Source: Anaerolineales bacterium (GTDB lineage: Bacteria > Chloroflexota > Anaerolineae > Anaerolineales > UBA11858). Taken from it: 43,452 nucleotides of DNA. How positions within the stretch are numbered: position 1 is the first letter of the stretch; each line of letters starts with the position of its first letter. The translations under genes and the position numbers were made by a program. Below are positions 7,381-16,690 of this stretch, piece by piece. The notes below the pieces were generated by a model. The model was given only the letters and a program-made list of their open reading frames with translations. It did no database searches and was not told where the DNA came from. The stretch lies in assembly GCA_021108255.1 (NCBI GenBank), contig JAIORG010000065.1:1-43452 (forward strand), read 5' to 3'.

Positions 7381-8334
7381 ATGAAAAAGAACGCTATCCC
7401 TCCTGTAGCACCATACTTGATTGTACCGATTGGCATAGCAGCTGTTTCCACGGCATCGCTTTTTATCCGCTTTGCTCAGGAATATGCGCCGTCGATTACG
7501 ATTGCTGCTTTCAGGATGGGTTTGGCGGCTCTACTTCTTTTCCCCTATACGATTGTCAAACACAAAAATGAGTTGCGAGCCTTATCTATAAAAGACCTTG
7601 GATTTACATTGCTGGCTGGATTTTTATTGGCTGTTCATTTTGCTTCCTGGATCACTTCTCTTGAATATACTTCCGTGGCTAGTTCTGTTGTCCTCGTTAC
7701 TACAACCCCCTTGTGGGTTGCATTGATGGCGCCAGTTTTCCTGGGTGAAAAATCACCCCGGCTTGCCATATTTGGTATGATAATGGCTTTACTCGGTGGC
7801 GGTGTTATTGCGGCCAGTGATGTCTGTTCCTGGACGCCCGCAGGCATCACTTGCCATTTTCAGGAGGGTTTATCAGGATCCCAAAACCTGATAGGAGATC
7901 TATTGGCTTTAATGGGTGCTATCTCTGGGGCAGCATATTTTATGATAGGCAGACATCTGCGGCGTAAAATATCCTTAACGCCGTATATATTCCTTGTTTA
8001 CAGCGCTTCTGCACTGTTCCTGGTGATGGCTATGTTTTTCATGGCAGGTGCTCCTCCCCTATATCCAACCCGGGTATATGGTTGGTTGATCTTACTGGCT
8101 GTTATCCCTCAGCTTCTAGGGCACTCTATATTTAATTGGTCGCTGAAGTATCTGCCTGCAGGCTATGTATCTGTAACCCTGCTCGGAGAACCGATTGGAT
8201 CTACTATTTTGGCTTATATTTTTCTCAACGAGACACCCCCAGCAGTAAAAATAATTGGTGCTATACTTATTTTAGCTGGTGTCGGACTGGCTTCTTTTAG
8301 CCAGAAATCTCAACCCAGCGATCAATACACCTAG
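7381..8334 (+). CDS. EamA/DMT-family transporter
   Basis: A 317-residue membrane protein with about ten hydrophobic helices in two similar halves (about 10-140 and 175-310), the EamA pattern of the drug/metabolite transporter superfamily. Typical end-of-half segments are visible: LVTTTPLWVALMAPVFLGEK in the first and LLGEPIGSTILAYIFLNE in the second. The ATG at 7381 is chosen because GGAAAGAGG lies at 7359-7367 and residues upstream of it are not family-like. It likely exports or imports a small metabolite; the substrate cannot be read from sequence. The ftsK gene starts 8 bases after its stop with an AGGAG site inside the gap, so both may be cotranscribed. Confidence 0.9.
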   Translation: MKKNAIPPVAPYLIVPIGIAAVSTASLFIRFAQEYAPSITIAAFRMGLAALLLFPYTIVKHKNELRALSIKDLGFTLLAGFLLAVHFASWITSLEYTSVASSVVLVTTTPLWVALMAPVFLGEKSPRLAIFGMIMALLGGGVIAASDVCSWTPAGITCHFQEGLSGSQNLIGDLLALMGAISGAAYFMIGRHLRRKISLTPYIFLVYSASALFLVMAMFFMAGAPPLYPTRVYGWLILLAVIPQLLGHSIFNWSLKYLPAGYVSVTLLGEPIGSTILAYIFLNETPPAVKIIGAILILAGVGLASFSQKSQPSDQYT

Positions 8335-8342
8335 GAGAACCT

Positions 8343-10559
8343 GTGCCGAATAAACAGGACCCCCGTAACGTAAAAGATATACTAGATGCCCTGACGCAGC
8401 AAGGCAAATCCTTCCAGGGTATCTGGAACCGTCTCAGAAATTACAGCTGGGATATCGGCGGTATTCTTTTGCTTGCTTTTTCCATCATGACGTTGATTGC
8501 CACCTTATTTCCCGGGCTGGTAGCTGGATCCGCATTATTAAGATGGACAAATATTATTCGATTGGGTTTAGGATGGGGGAGCGTGTTTGTTGTCCTCTCC
8601 GGTATTGTCCTGGGAATCTGGATGTTAAAACAGCAGGCAGGTGAACCTTACTCGGTTTTATGGGTGAGGATTTTTGCCCTGGAAGGCGCAATTTTCTGCT
8701 TGATTATGTTGTTTACGGTCTTTGGGGGGCATTCCCTGACCCGGGCCCGGGAAGGATTGGATGGAGGGCTGGTCGGCTGGGGTTTGGTGGAAGCCTTTTC
8801 CAGTCTGATTGGTCTGGTTTGGACCGGGATCCTGGCTTTTTTGGGCGCAGTAATGGGCAGCATAGTGGGATTGGGTTTGACGGATAGGCTGCGGCAGCAA
8901 ATATCTGAAATTCAGGGTCACCCCACGATTGTTGAGCTGAAACACACAGATCTGGATCAACCCTCCCGGCAAGAGAAGGGATCTCCAGGAACGGAAAAGC
9001 CTGCACCTGAGAAACGGAAACAGCGAATACCAGCGGAATTCCGTAAACAATTTAAGGTTGAATCAAGAGAAGATAAGCCGCAAAAATCACCTCCACGGGA
9101 TAAACACTTGCCCAGTCTTGACCTGTTATCTTCTGGAAAGGCTTCGAAGCCGAATCAGCGTCATATTAATATGTCCGCAGGATTAATTGAGAAGACACTG
9201 GCGGAATTTGGCATTCCTTCCCAGGTAGTTGGATTTCAGGTGGGTCCTACAGTGACCCAATTTGCTGTGAAACCTGGATATTTAAATGGAACAGATGATG
9301 ATGCTGATGAAGAAAGAAAAAGGGTTCGGGTATCAAGAATTACGTCCCTTAAGAAAGATCTGGCGCTTGCCTTATCTGCCAAACAGCTGCGTATTGAAGC
9401 GCCGGTTCCGGGAAGATCCTATATAGGAATTGAAGTACCCAACGAAAAATCCTCCCTGGTCTATCTCCGGTCAATAATTGAGTCAGACGCATTTTATAAG
9501 CTGGATTCCCCCCTGGCAATTGCCCTGGGAAGTGATGTTTCCGGAGAACCAGTTGTGGCGGACTTAGCCAGTATGCCGCACCTGTTAATTGCAGGAACAA
9601 CCGGATCGGGGAAGTCGGTCTGCATCACTTCCCTGACCACCTGCCTGGTGATGAACAACACACCAGAACAGCTCAAGTTAGTGATGATTGATCCAAAAAT
9701 GGTTGAGCTGATTCGGTTTAATGGTCTTCCTCATTTATTCGGTCAAGTAGAGACCAATCTGGAGCGTATTCTGGGGGTGCTGCAGTGGGTGGTTGCGGAG
9801 ATGGATAGACGATACCAGGTTCTGGATGAAACACGATCCAGAAATATAGATACCTACAACAACAAAGTAAGTCGGAAGAAGGATGGGGAAATTTTACCCC
9901 GCATTGTGGTGATGATTGATGAATTGGCTGACCTGATGATGATGGCTCCTGCGCAGACGGAGTTCAGCCTTGTCCGCTTAGCCCAGATGGCAAGAGCGAC
10001 CGGAATTCACCTGGTGGTTGCGACTCAAAGACCAAGTACCGATGTGGTTACAGGATTGATCAAAGCGAATTTCCCGGCCCGGATGTCCTTCGCAGTAGCT
10101 TCCTCAGTAGATTCCCGGGTAGTCCTGGATATGAACGGCGCAGAATCGCTGTTGGGGAACGGCGATATGCTGTTTTTACCGCCGGAAGCTCCCGCTCCTA
10201 TCCGAACTCAGGGATGCATTGTAACTCCGGAAGAATTGGATCGGGTCATTAAAGCCTGGAAAGAAATTTCTGATATTGAACCGGAAGAGCTCAACCTTCC
10301 ACCTTGGGAGAAGGTTCTCCAAGAGCAGGCAGAGCTGGATGAATATGATGATCTTATTAAAGATGCTTTTAAAATCGTCCGCAATTCTCAGAGAGCATCA
10401 ACTTCTTTGATTCAACGTAAATTGCGTATCGGGTATCCCCGTGCTGCCAGGTTGATGGACGAATTATCATCCCTGGGGTACGTTGGCCCTTCTAAAGGAA
10501 GCGGGATAGAACGGGAAGTATTTATTGCTCCAGACGAGGAATTCGGGGATAAACTCTAG
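8343..10559 (+). CDS. ftsK: DNA translocase FtsK/SpoIIIE
   Basis: A 738-residue protein that pumps chromosome ends through the closing division septum. The N-terminus (about 35-180) has four hydrophobic helices, followed by a charged linker (about 200-270). The motor has the beta-like domain (about 275-390), Walker A AGTTGSGKSV (A417-K424-S425), Walker B IVVMIDELADLMMM and the RLAQMARATGIHLVVATQRP segment. The last 65 residues are the winged-helix gamma domain that reads KOPS-type sequences (ASTSLIQRKLRIGYPRAARL). Translation starts at GTG 8343 behind AGGAG (8331-8335). Length is in the usual range for Gram-positive-type FtsK. No oddity seen. Confidence 0.96.
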   Translation: MPNKQDPRNVKDILDALTQQGKSFQGIWNRLRNYSWDIGGILLLAFSIMTLIATLFPGLVAGSALLRWTNIIRLGLGWGSVFVVLSGIVLGIWMLKQQAGEPYSVLWVRIFALEGAIFCLIMLFTVFGGHSLTRAREGLDGGLVGWGLVEAFSSLIGLVWTGILAFLGAVMGSIVGLGLTDRLRQQISEIQGHPTIVELKHTDLDQPSRQEKGSPGTEKPAPEKRKQRIPAEFRKQFKVESREDKPQKSPPRDKHLPSLDLLSSGKASKPNQRHINMSAGLIEKTLAEFGIPSQVVGFQVGPTVTQFAVKPGYLNGTDDDADEERKRVRVSRITSLKKDLALALSAKQLRIEAPVPGRSYIGIEVPNEKSSLVYLRSIIESDAFYKLDSPLAIALGSDVSGEPVVADLASMPHLLIAGTTGSGKSVCITSLTTCLVMNNTPEQLKLVMIDPKMVELIRFNGLPHLFGQVETNLERILGVLQWVVAEMDRRYQVLDETRSRNIDTYNNKVSRKKDGEILPRIVVMIDELADLMMMAPAQTEFSLVRLAQMARATGIHLVVATQRPSTDVVTGLIKANFPARMSFAVASSVDSRVVLDMNGAESLLGNGDMLFLPPEAPAPIRTQGCIVTPEELDRVIKAWKEISDIEPEELNLPPWEKVLQEQAELDEYDDLIKDAFKIVRNSQRASTSLIQRKLRIGYPRAARLMDELSSLGYVGPSKGSGIEREVFIAPDEEFGDKL

Positions 10560-10611
10560 CGGGGAAAAATCAACCAGAATCCAGGACTCATTCCAGGAAA
10601 AAGGATAACTT

Positions 10612-11424
10612 ATGCCTACAGGTTTTAATTTGGGGCCAATCACCATTCACTATTATGGAATAATAATTGTTCTGGGGATTTTGCTTGCGCTGGTTATTGT
10701 ATCCAGAGAAGCAGCCAGGAGAGGTAAAACGCTGGATTTTCTAGTTGACGCGATTCCCTGGATATTCCTGGGCGGTGTAATCGGAGCCAGAATCTGGCAT
10801 ATTCTTACTCCTCCCCAATCCATGGTGAATCACGGAATTACCACCAGCTATTATCTCACTCACCTTAATGAAGCTATTGCAATCTGGAAAGGCGGGGCAG
10901 GGATCATTGGTTCTGTAATGGGTGGAATAATCGCATTGAGTATTGTTGCCAGGAAAAAAGGGGAAACTATTTCTGTTTGGCTTGATATTATTGCTCCTGG
11001 ACTTGCGCTTGCACAAGCCGTTGGACGTTGGGGAAATTTCATCAATCAGGAAGTATATGGACTTCCTTCGGATCTGCCCTGGGCGATCACTATTGAGCCG
11101 CTGCATCGCCTGCCTGGTTTCGAATCTGTGGCTTCATATCACCCCTTGTTTTTGTATGAGGCAATCTTGAGCCTTTTAAACATGGCTCTTCTGCTGTGGG
11201 TGGGCAGGAAATATAAGGATCAAATAAAGTCGGGAAGCATATTTCTAATCTATCTTATCTTCTATGGGTTGGGAAGAGTTGGTTTGGAATTTCTCCGACT
11301 GGACATCTCTTCTTTCAGGGGAATCAATATTAACCAAGCAGTCATGGCAGTTGTGGTACTTGTAGCCGGAGTACTATTCATAATCCGTCAAAAGAGAAAA
11401 CCCGGTGAGCCTTTAATTCAATGA
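10612..11424 (+). CDS. lgt: Prolipoprotein diacylglyceryl transferase
   Basis: A 270-residue inner-membrane enzyme that moves a diacylglyceryl group from phosphatidylglycerol to the lipobox cysteine of prolipoproteins. Its signature is present: GRWGNFINQEVYG in the central part, with the earlier VIGARIWHI. The C-terminal GLGRVGLEFLR segment carries the conserved arginine region. Seven hydrophobic helices can be counted. The window also carries lspA and two lipoprotein genes (pstS and the beta-helix protein), which need this step. Its last codon overlaps the next gene by 4 bases (ATGA), so translation of the ABC ATPase is probably coupled. Confidence 0.96.
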   Translation: MPTGFNLGPITIHYYGIIIVLGILLALVIVSREAARRGKTLDFLVDAIPWIFLGGVIGARIWHILTPPQSMVNHGITTSYYLTHLNEAIAIWKGGAGIIGSVMGGIIALSIVARKKGETISVWLDIIAPGLALAQAVGRWGNFINQEVYGLPSDLPWAITIEPLHRLPGFESVASYHPLFLYEAILSLLNMALLLWVGRKYKDQIKSGSIFLIYLIFYGLGRVGLEFLRLDISSFRGININQAVMAVVVLVAGVLFIIRQKRKPGEPLIQ

Positions 11425-12362
11425 TCATTACCAAGAATCTCAGCAAGAATTTTAAAGACGTAAAAGCAGTAAACCAGGTAAACCTCCAGGTAAAGGCAGG
11501 TGAAGTCCTGGCACTTCTGGGTCCAAATGGGGCAGGGAAAACTACTACTGTCCGAATGCTGACTACCGTACTCCGTCCCAGCAGTGGAACTGCACACGTA
11601 GCAGGGTATGATGTGATTTCTGATGCCGGAAAGGTGCGATCGGCTGTTGGTGTATTAACTGAGGATCACGGCTTGTATGACAGGATGTATATTCTGGAAT
11701 ACCTGGACTTTTTCGGTCAGATTTATGGTATGCCTGCAAAAGAACGGGAAGGGCGGATTCATTATTTGCTGGACAAGTTTGATTTATTGGATGCTGTTGA
11801 TCGCAGGATAGGACAGTATTCTAAAGGGATGAGACAGAAATTGTCCCTGGCCCGGTCGCTTCTTCATTCCCCGCCGGTTTTACTATTGGATGAACCTACT
11901 TCAGCAATGGATCCTGCCAGTGCCCGGTTGGTTAGAAATGCGATTAAATCACTTCGTTCAGAAGACAGGGCTATTATTGTCTGTACTCACAATCTTGCTG
12001 AGGCTGAAGAATTGGCGGATAAAATTGCTATCATCCGTTCTGGAAAGATCATTGTTAGCGGAACCTACGAGGAATTAAAGCAGCAGCTGTTAGGCCTGGG
12101 GGAATATCATATTCAATTAGCCAAGAACCTGGACAGCCGTAACCTGCCGCTTCCTTCAGGAGTAGCAATTACTGAAAAAGGAACAGATTGGTTCCATTAT
12201 CAGGTAACTGATCCGAAAGAGATTAATCCTCTCCTGATTCAAAATCTAGTATCGGCAGGATTCGCAGTCGTTCGAGTGGAAGAGATCAAGCGCAGCCTGG
12301 AATCTGTATATCTTCAGGCAGTTAACCAGGCACCAATAGAGGAGATTAACCATGTGGATTAA
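11421..12362 (+). CDS. ABC transporter ATP-binding protein
   Basis: A 313-residue ATPase subunit. Walker A GPNGAGKT lies at about 34-41, the signature YSKGMRQKLSLARSLL at about 133-148, and Walker B LLLDEPTSAMDP follows, with CTHNLAEAEELAD as H-loop. The C-terminal 90 residues are the variable part of ABC-2 exporters. It starts inside the lgt stop (4-base overlap) and overlaps its permease by 11 bases, so the three genes are probably translated together. Function with the SpoIIM-fused permease is unknown, but envelope or drug export fits. Confidence 0.92.
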   Translation: MIITKNLSKNFKDVKAVNQVNLQVKAGEVLALLGPNGAGKTTTVRMLTTVLRPSSGTAHVAGYDVISDAGKVRSAVGVLTEDHGLYDRMYILEYLDFFGQIYGMPAKEREGRIHYLLDKFDLLDAVDRRIGQYSKGMRQKLSLARSLLHSPPVLLLDEPTSAMDPASARLVRNAIKSLRSEDRAIIVCTHNLAEAEELADKIAIIRSGKIIVSGTYEELKQQLLGLGEYHIQLAKNLDSRNLPLPSGVAITEKGTDWFHYQVTDPKEINPLLIQNLVSAGFAVVRVEEIKRSLESVYLQAVNQAPIEEINHVD

Positions 12363-13782
12363 TCTTCAAAAAGCGATGATTATCACCCGACGTGAGGTTC
12401 GAGATCAATTCCGTGATTGGCGAATCATTGCCCCCATCATTATTCTGACGGTCTTTTTTCCCGGATTGATGAATTTTACCGCTCAGCAATCAGTTGATTT
12501 TGTTGCAAAATACGGTGCCCCGATCATCGCTGACCGCCTGATACCGTTTTTGCTGATGGTGGTGGGGTTTTTCCCGATCTCGGTTTCTCTGGTAATTGCT
12601 TTGGAAAGTTTTGTGGGGGAAAAAGAGAGGAGAAGTATTGAACCACTGCTCAGCAGTCCATTATCGGATGTCCAACTTTACCTGGGAAAGTTAATGGCTG
12701 TAATGTTTCCTCCACTAATTGCCAGTTATTTGGCTATCTGTGTTTACCTGGTTGGGGTATACCGGCAGGTAGGATGGGTACCTGACACAACCCTGTTAAT
12801 TCAGGTGGTTGCTCTGGCTACGGTTCAATCCTTGGTGATGGTTAGCGGCGCAGTAGTCATTTCATCTCAAACGACTTCTGTCCGGGCTGCAAATCTCCTG
12901 GCGTCATTTATTATCATCCCCATGGCGTTGCTTCTGGTAGGCGAGAGCATGATCATGTTCTGGGCGAGATATCACGTTCTCTGGTACGCAATTCTTGGGC
13001 AGGCGCTTGTAGCCGGGTTATTGATTCGAACCGGGATTGCTCACTTTAACCGGGAAGAGTTATTGGGCAGAGAACTGGATACTTTAAACCTGCAGTGGGC
13101 CTGGCGGGTGTTTAAGTCTGCATTTATCGGTGTGCCGGGTCCCTTCCGGGCATGGTGGCGCATGAATGTCTGGGGTACGCTGAAATCACTGAAATGGTCC
13201 ATTCTGCTCGCGCTTATATTTACTCTTGGCGGTGCCCTGATCGGCAGCACCCAGGCAGAGGTCTTTTCGATCCCGGCGGACCTGCTGGATTGGGAGAATC
13301 TTGAAGAAGGACTGGTGACCGGAATAGAAGAAATCGGTCCCATCAGGTTCTTCTCAATTCAGGGTGCAGGTACAATCTTGTTTCATAACTTGCGGGCTAT
13401 AACACTGGCTAGTTTAATGGGAATTTTTTCCTTTGGTGTGTTAGGAATTATTGCTCTCGTTTTCCCATTCAGTATTATTGGTTATTTCACTGCGGTTGCA
13501 GGTCAAACTGGATTGTCTCCCTGGAAATTTCTGATTAGTTTTGTGATTCCCCATGGGATCTTTGAAATTCCAGCAATCATTCTTGCCGGTGCTTTGATAA
13601 TTCGCCTGGGATTGATACTGGTCACTCCGAACGAGGAATATACGATTGGAGAAGCCTGGGTAAGGACTCTTGCCGATTGGGCACGCATTATGTTATTGGT
13701 TGTTTTTCCATTGCTGCTGGCAGCTGCATTTTTTGAGGTGTATATAACACCCCTGGTTGCCCTGAACATTTTCAGCCGATGA
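12352..13782 (+). CDS. ABC-2 type permease fused to a SpoIIM domain
   Basis: A 476-residue membrane protein in two parts. Residues 1-225 are an ABC-2 permease half: SFVGEKERRSIEPLLSSPLS is the standard amphipathic motif, with helices near 25-40, 62-85, 115-135, 150-175 and 185-200. Residues about 280-470 match the Stage II sporulation protein M (SpoIIM/DUF95) pattern: TILFHNLRAITLAS and then FVIPHGIFEIPAIILAGALI. SpoIIM is normally a separate protein, used in endospore engulfment but also widespread in non-sporulating bacteria. The fusion is seen in one continuous frame. It works with the ATPase upstream. No sporulation genes are nearby, so a general envelope role is more likely than sporulation. 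Confidence 0.85.
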   Translation: MWINLQKAMIITRREVRDQFRDWRIIAPIIILTVFFPGLMNFTAQQSVDFVAKYGAPIIADRLIPFLLMVVGFFPISVSLVIALESFVGEKERRSIEPLLSSPLSDVQLYLGKLMAVMFPPLIASYLAICVYLVGVYRQVGWVPDTTLLIQVVALATVQSLVMVSGAVVISSQTTSVRAANLLASFIIIPMALLLVGESMIMFWARYHVLWYAILGQALVAGLLIRTGIAHFNREELLGRELDTLNLQWAWRVFKSAFIGVPGPFRAWWRMNVWGTLKSLKWSILLALIFTLGGALIGSTQAEVFSIPADLLDWENLEEGLVTGIEEIGPIRFFSIQGAGTILFHNLRAITLASLMGIFSFGVLGIIALVFPFSIIGYFTAVAGQTGLSPWKFLISFVIPHGIFEIPAIILAGALIIRLGLILVTPNEEYTIGEAWVRTLADWARIMLLVVFPLLLAAAFFEVYITPLVALNIFSR

Positions 13783-13815
13783 AATTAATTCGGCTGTTAT
13801 TACAAGGAGATCTAT

Positions 13816-14580
13816 ATGGCCAAGCTAATATTCCTGGGTACAGCCAGCGCTGTCGCCTTTGAAGGGCATGAAAATTCTTACCTGGTTATCCAGGGGGAGC
13901 AGTCATCCATCCTGGTGGATTGTGCGTCAAATCCAATCCTTAGGTTAAAGAAGGCAGGAATTCATTTTGAAGACCTGAGTGATTTGATCATTACTCATTT
14001 CCATGCGGATCATGTCTCAGGGCTACCAAATTTATTGATGGACATGTGGCTTCTGGGAAGAAAAAAAGAGTTCAGGATTTATGGATCTCAGCATACAATT
14101 TCCAGAGCAGAAAAAATGTTGGACTTATTTGATTTGGGTGATTGGCAGAACATGTACCCGGTCTCTTTTCACACACTGCTTGAGGAAGAATTGACATTGG
14201 TATTGGAGAATCAAGATTTCAGGATTCACTCATCTCCCGGGGATCACCTGATACCCACTGTTGGACTACGGATTGAAAGCACAAAGGACCAGTTTTGCGC
14301 TGCATATTCCAGTGATACGAATCCCCACCCCAATATAGTTCATCTGGCAGCCGGAGCGGATATATTAATTCATGAAGCTGGAGGTCCTCATGAAGGACAT
14401 TCCACGCCTGCTCAAGCTGGAGAGATTGCATCCCAGGCCAAGGTTGGCAAGCTTTACCTGATTCATTATTCAATTTACGGCGAAAAAACAGCCGAATCGA
14501 TCACTGCGGAAGCAAAAAAAACCTTCCCCGGAGAAGTAATCCTGGCTGAAGATTTTATGGAAATTGATTTTGGAAAATGA
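13816..14580 (+). CDS. Metallo-beta-lactamase-fold hydrolase (RNase Z-like)
   Basis: A 254-residue protein with the zinc-binding motif HFHADH (H61, H63, D65, H66). Further likely ligands are H234 in LIHYS near the C-terminus, D in YSSDTNPH and the HEAGGPHEGH region. The AtsA/ElaC-like arrangement (GTASA start, then late DILIHEA and HSTPAQAGEIASQA) places it with RNase Z-related hydrolases. It is shorter than true tRNase Z (about 300) and lacks a visible exosite arm, so a role in tRNA 3' processing is only possible. An AAGGAG site precedes the ATG at 13816. It follows the SpoIIM fusion gene after 33 bases. Confidence 0.85.
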   Translation: MAKLIFLGTASAVAFEGHENSYLVIQGEQSSILVDCASNPILRLKKAGIHFEDLSDLIITHFHADHVSGLPNLLMDMWLLGRKKEFRIYGSQHTISRAEKMLDLFDLGDWQNMYPVSFHTLLEEELTLVLENQDFRIHSSPGDHLIPTVGLRIESTKDQFCAAYSSDTNPHPNIVHLAAGADILIHEAGGPHEGHSTPAQAGEIASQAKVGKLYLIHYSIYGEKTAESITAEAKKTFPGEVILAEDFMEIDFGK

Positions 14581-14591
14581 AAGGATCCTGA

Positions 14592-15095
14592 TTACCAGCC
14601 CTGGATATAAGGCTCCCATTCCTGGTATATGTTTAGATATTTCCGGAAAAGATATACAGCAGACCCCGGTGGTTGTTGGGGTTTTTTCCGCAATTTTAAA
14701 CCGGAATGCTTCAAGGTAAATCCCCCTTTCTGATGATTACAGGCAGCACAAGCGGTAACCAGATTTGACCAATTGGATTTTCCACCCAGGTGCTGAGGAA
14801 GAACATGATCCACGGTAAGGTTCTTGGCAAGCTGACCGCAGTATTGACATCTAAACTGATCCCGCCTGAAAATTTCACGTTTGGATAATTTTACACAGGG
14901 CCTGGGACGTTTTATTACGTGGTGTAAGCGGATGATTGAAGGTTTGGGGAATGTTTTGGAGACCGTTCGTACTATACCGCGCCCGTCCATCACCAGGTTG
15001 GCTTTACCGATCAGGATTAATCCCATCGCCCGCCGAGTTGTGCAAATATTGATAGGAGCATAATTGCCGTTTAGGACAAGAACTGGCTCATTCAT
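14592..15095 (-). CDS. HNH endonuclease family protein
   Basis: A 167-residue protein with an HNH nuclease core. FRCQYCG and CAACNHQKGG give two CxxC zinc knuckles, and between them VDHVLPQHLGG supplies the catalytic Asp-His, with SNWSNLV supplying the Asn. The N-terminal 60 residues (beginning NEPVLVLNGNYAPINICTTR) are typical of the standalone HNH proteins widespread in Chloroflexota, cyanobacteria and actinobacteria. There is no intron, intein or restriction partner around it, so a mobile-element role is not supported. It converges on the hydrolase gene with 11 bases between stops. Confidence 0.88.
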   Translation of the reverse strand: MNEPVLVLNGNYAPINICTTRRAMGLILIGKANLVMDGRGIVRTVSKTFPKPSIIRLHHVIKRPRPCVKLSKREIFRRDQFRCQYCGQLAKNLTVDHVLPQHLGGKSNWSNLVTACAACNHQKGGFTLKHSGLKLRKKPQQPPGSAVYLFRKYLNIYQEWEPYIQGW

Positions 15096-15276
15096 CTTGG
15101 TTTCACCTTCGAAGATTATAGCATGTACTTTCCCGCCAGATCAATGTTTTTCCTCATCTGAAGCCAATTTCCCCCGGGGTGCATTATATCGACACAGGCG
15201 CGGCGTATGGAATAATAATGGGTACTGTTGAATTTGTACGGTAAAATGGGGTAATTATTTTGGAATGGAGGATATA

Positions 15277-15759
15277 TTGAAAAAATATCTCAAAGCGTAT
15301 GCTTTTTTGCTGCCCATAGCATTTTCGATAGTTATCCTGGATCAATGGACAAAATCCCTGGTCCGAGCGAACTTATCATTTAATGAAGTATGGATGCCTG
15401 TAGACTGGTTAGCGCCCTATGTTCGGATTGTTAACTGGCATAATACTGGCGCCGCGTTTGGAATTTTTCAGGGAATGAATGGGGTCTTTTTAGTACTAGC
15501 ATTTTTTATTATCGCCATGATCTTATTTTATTTTCCTCAGATCCCAGTCGAAGATTATTATTTCCGGCTCGCCTTGAGTCTGCAGATGGCAGGAGCAGCG
15601 GGGAATTTGATAGATAGGTTGTATCGCGGGTTTGTCACGGACTTTATCTCGATAGGAAAGTTTGCTGTATTTAATGTGGCGGATTCATGCATAACAATGG
15701 GGGTTGTAGTACTGATGGTAGGGTTGTGGATAGAGGAGAGAAAAACAAAGGATGAGTGA
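15277..15759 (+). CDS. lspA: Signal peptidase II (lipoprotein signal peptidase)
   Basis: An aspartic protease of the inner membrane that cuts the signal peptide in front of the lipidated cysteine. Four hydrophobic helices are visible. Both catalytic aspartates are in family context: GNLIDRL and FNVADS. The earlier WHNTGAAFGIFQG segment is also characteristic. I prefer the TTG at 15277 because GGAGG at 15267-15271 is correctly spaced for it. An in-frame ATG at 15265 would add four residues but would have its ribosome site inside the coding region. The stop overlaps the rluD-like gene by 8 bases. It works after Lgt, encoded 4 kb upstream. Confidence 0.93.
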   Translation: MKKYLKAYAFLLPIAFSIVILDQWTKSLVRANLSFNEVWMPVDWLAPYVRIVNWHNTGAAFGIFQGMNGVFLVLAFFIIAMILFYFPQIPVEDYYFRLALSLQMAGAAGNLIDRLYRGFVTDFISIGKFAVFNVADSCITMGVVVLMVGLWIEERKTKDE

Positions 15760-16678
15760 AGAGACGATTATTCTTCATAACCAAACTGAAAGAGAACTTC
15801 GACTCGATAAATTTCTAGCGGAACACCTGGAAGAACATTCCCGATCCTATATCCAAAAACTGATTACTGAGGGGGGAGTGTCCGTAGATGGATTTCCAAT
15901 TTATAAAAAAGCAGAGTTGTTGAATCCGGGTGCGGAGGTTGAAGTTACCATACCTCCTGCGAAGGAAACCATGCTTGTCGGAGAGGATATTCCCCTTGAT
16001 ATATTATTTGAAAATGATGATTTGATCGTTATTAACAAATCTGCTGGAATGGTTGTACATCCGGCCCTTGGTCACTCGTCAGGAACACTGGTCCAGGCTG
16101 TTCTGGGGTATGCCCCGGAGATTGAAGGGGTTGGCGGGATAAAAAGACCGGGTTTGGTTCATCGCCTGGATCAGAACACATCGGGCGTTATCATGCTCGC
16201 GAAGAATGATCGGGCGCACCAGTTTCTGCAAGGTCAATTCCAGGCTCGCAGTGTAGATAAACAGTACCTGGCACTGGTAGACGGTCGGCCTCCTACACCC
16301 CAGGGCAGAGTAGAAGTAGCAATCGGAAGGGATTCGAAATTCCGTCAGCGTATGGCTCCTGCACTGGATCGTGACGGGAAAGAAGCCATCAGTGAGTACT
16401 TTACCCAGGAAGTGTTTCCAGAACACACGTATATAAAAGTTTCTATCCTCACCGGAAGGACCCATCAAATCAGGGTTCATATGGCATTTCTTGGTTGTCC
16501 GGTTGTTGGGGATACCGTTTATGGAAGGAAAAATCCAAGTATAAAGATCCAGCGGCAATTTTTGCATGCTTTCCGGCTCTCGATTCTAATTCCTGGAGAT
16601 GAGGAAAAAAGAACCTTTGAAGCACCTCTGGCAAATGAATTGTTTGAGGTCTTGGATTTGTTGCGAACCAATACGTAA
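15752..16678 (+). CDS. RluA/RluD-family pseudouridine synthase
   Basis: A 308-residue RNA-modifying enzyme. The N-terminal S4 RNA-binding domain spans about 15-75 (LDKFLAEHLEEHSRSYIQKL). The catalytic domain has HRLDQNTSGV, whose D140 is the nucleophilic aspartate, and GRTHQIRVHMAF, the conserved motif III. This is the domain order of RluD, which modifies 23S rRNA helix 69; other RluA-type targets cannot be excluded. It overlaps lspA by 8 bases, a gene pair conserved in many bacteria (lspA-rluD). Confidence 0.93.
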   Translation: MSEETIILHNQTERELRLDKFLAEHLEEHSRSYIQKLITEGGVSVDGFPIYKKAELLNPGAEVEVTIPPAKETMLVGEDIPLDILFENDDLIVINKSAGMVVHPALGHSSGTLVQAVLGYAPEIEGVGGIKRPGLVHRLDQNTSGVIMLAKNDRAHQFLQGQFQARSVDKQYLALVDGRPPTPQGRVEVAIGRDSKFRQRMAPALDRDGKEAISEYFTQEVFPEHTYIKVSILTGRTHQIRVHMAFLGCPVVGDTVYGRKNPSIKIQRQFLHAFRLSILIPGDEEKRTFEAPLANELFEVLDLLRTNT

Positions 16679-16690
16679 GGAGCCAATTAA

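Noticed and set aside
8343-10559. FtsK-like protein as a conjugation or plasmid-transfer ATPase
   Set aside because: It has the four N-terminal helices, linker and gamma domain of chromosomal FtsK and sits among housekeeping genes.
14592-15095. HNH protein as sign of a homing element or restriction system
   Set aside because: No intron, intein, methylase or repeats lie around it, and it belongs to a widespread standalone group.
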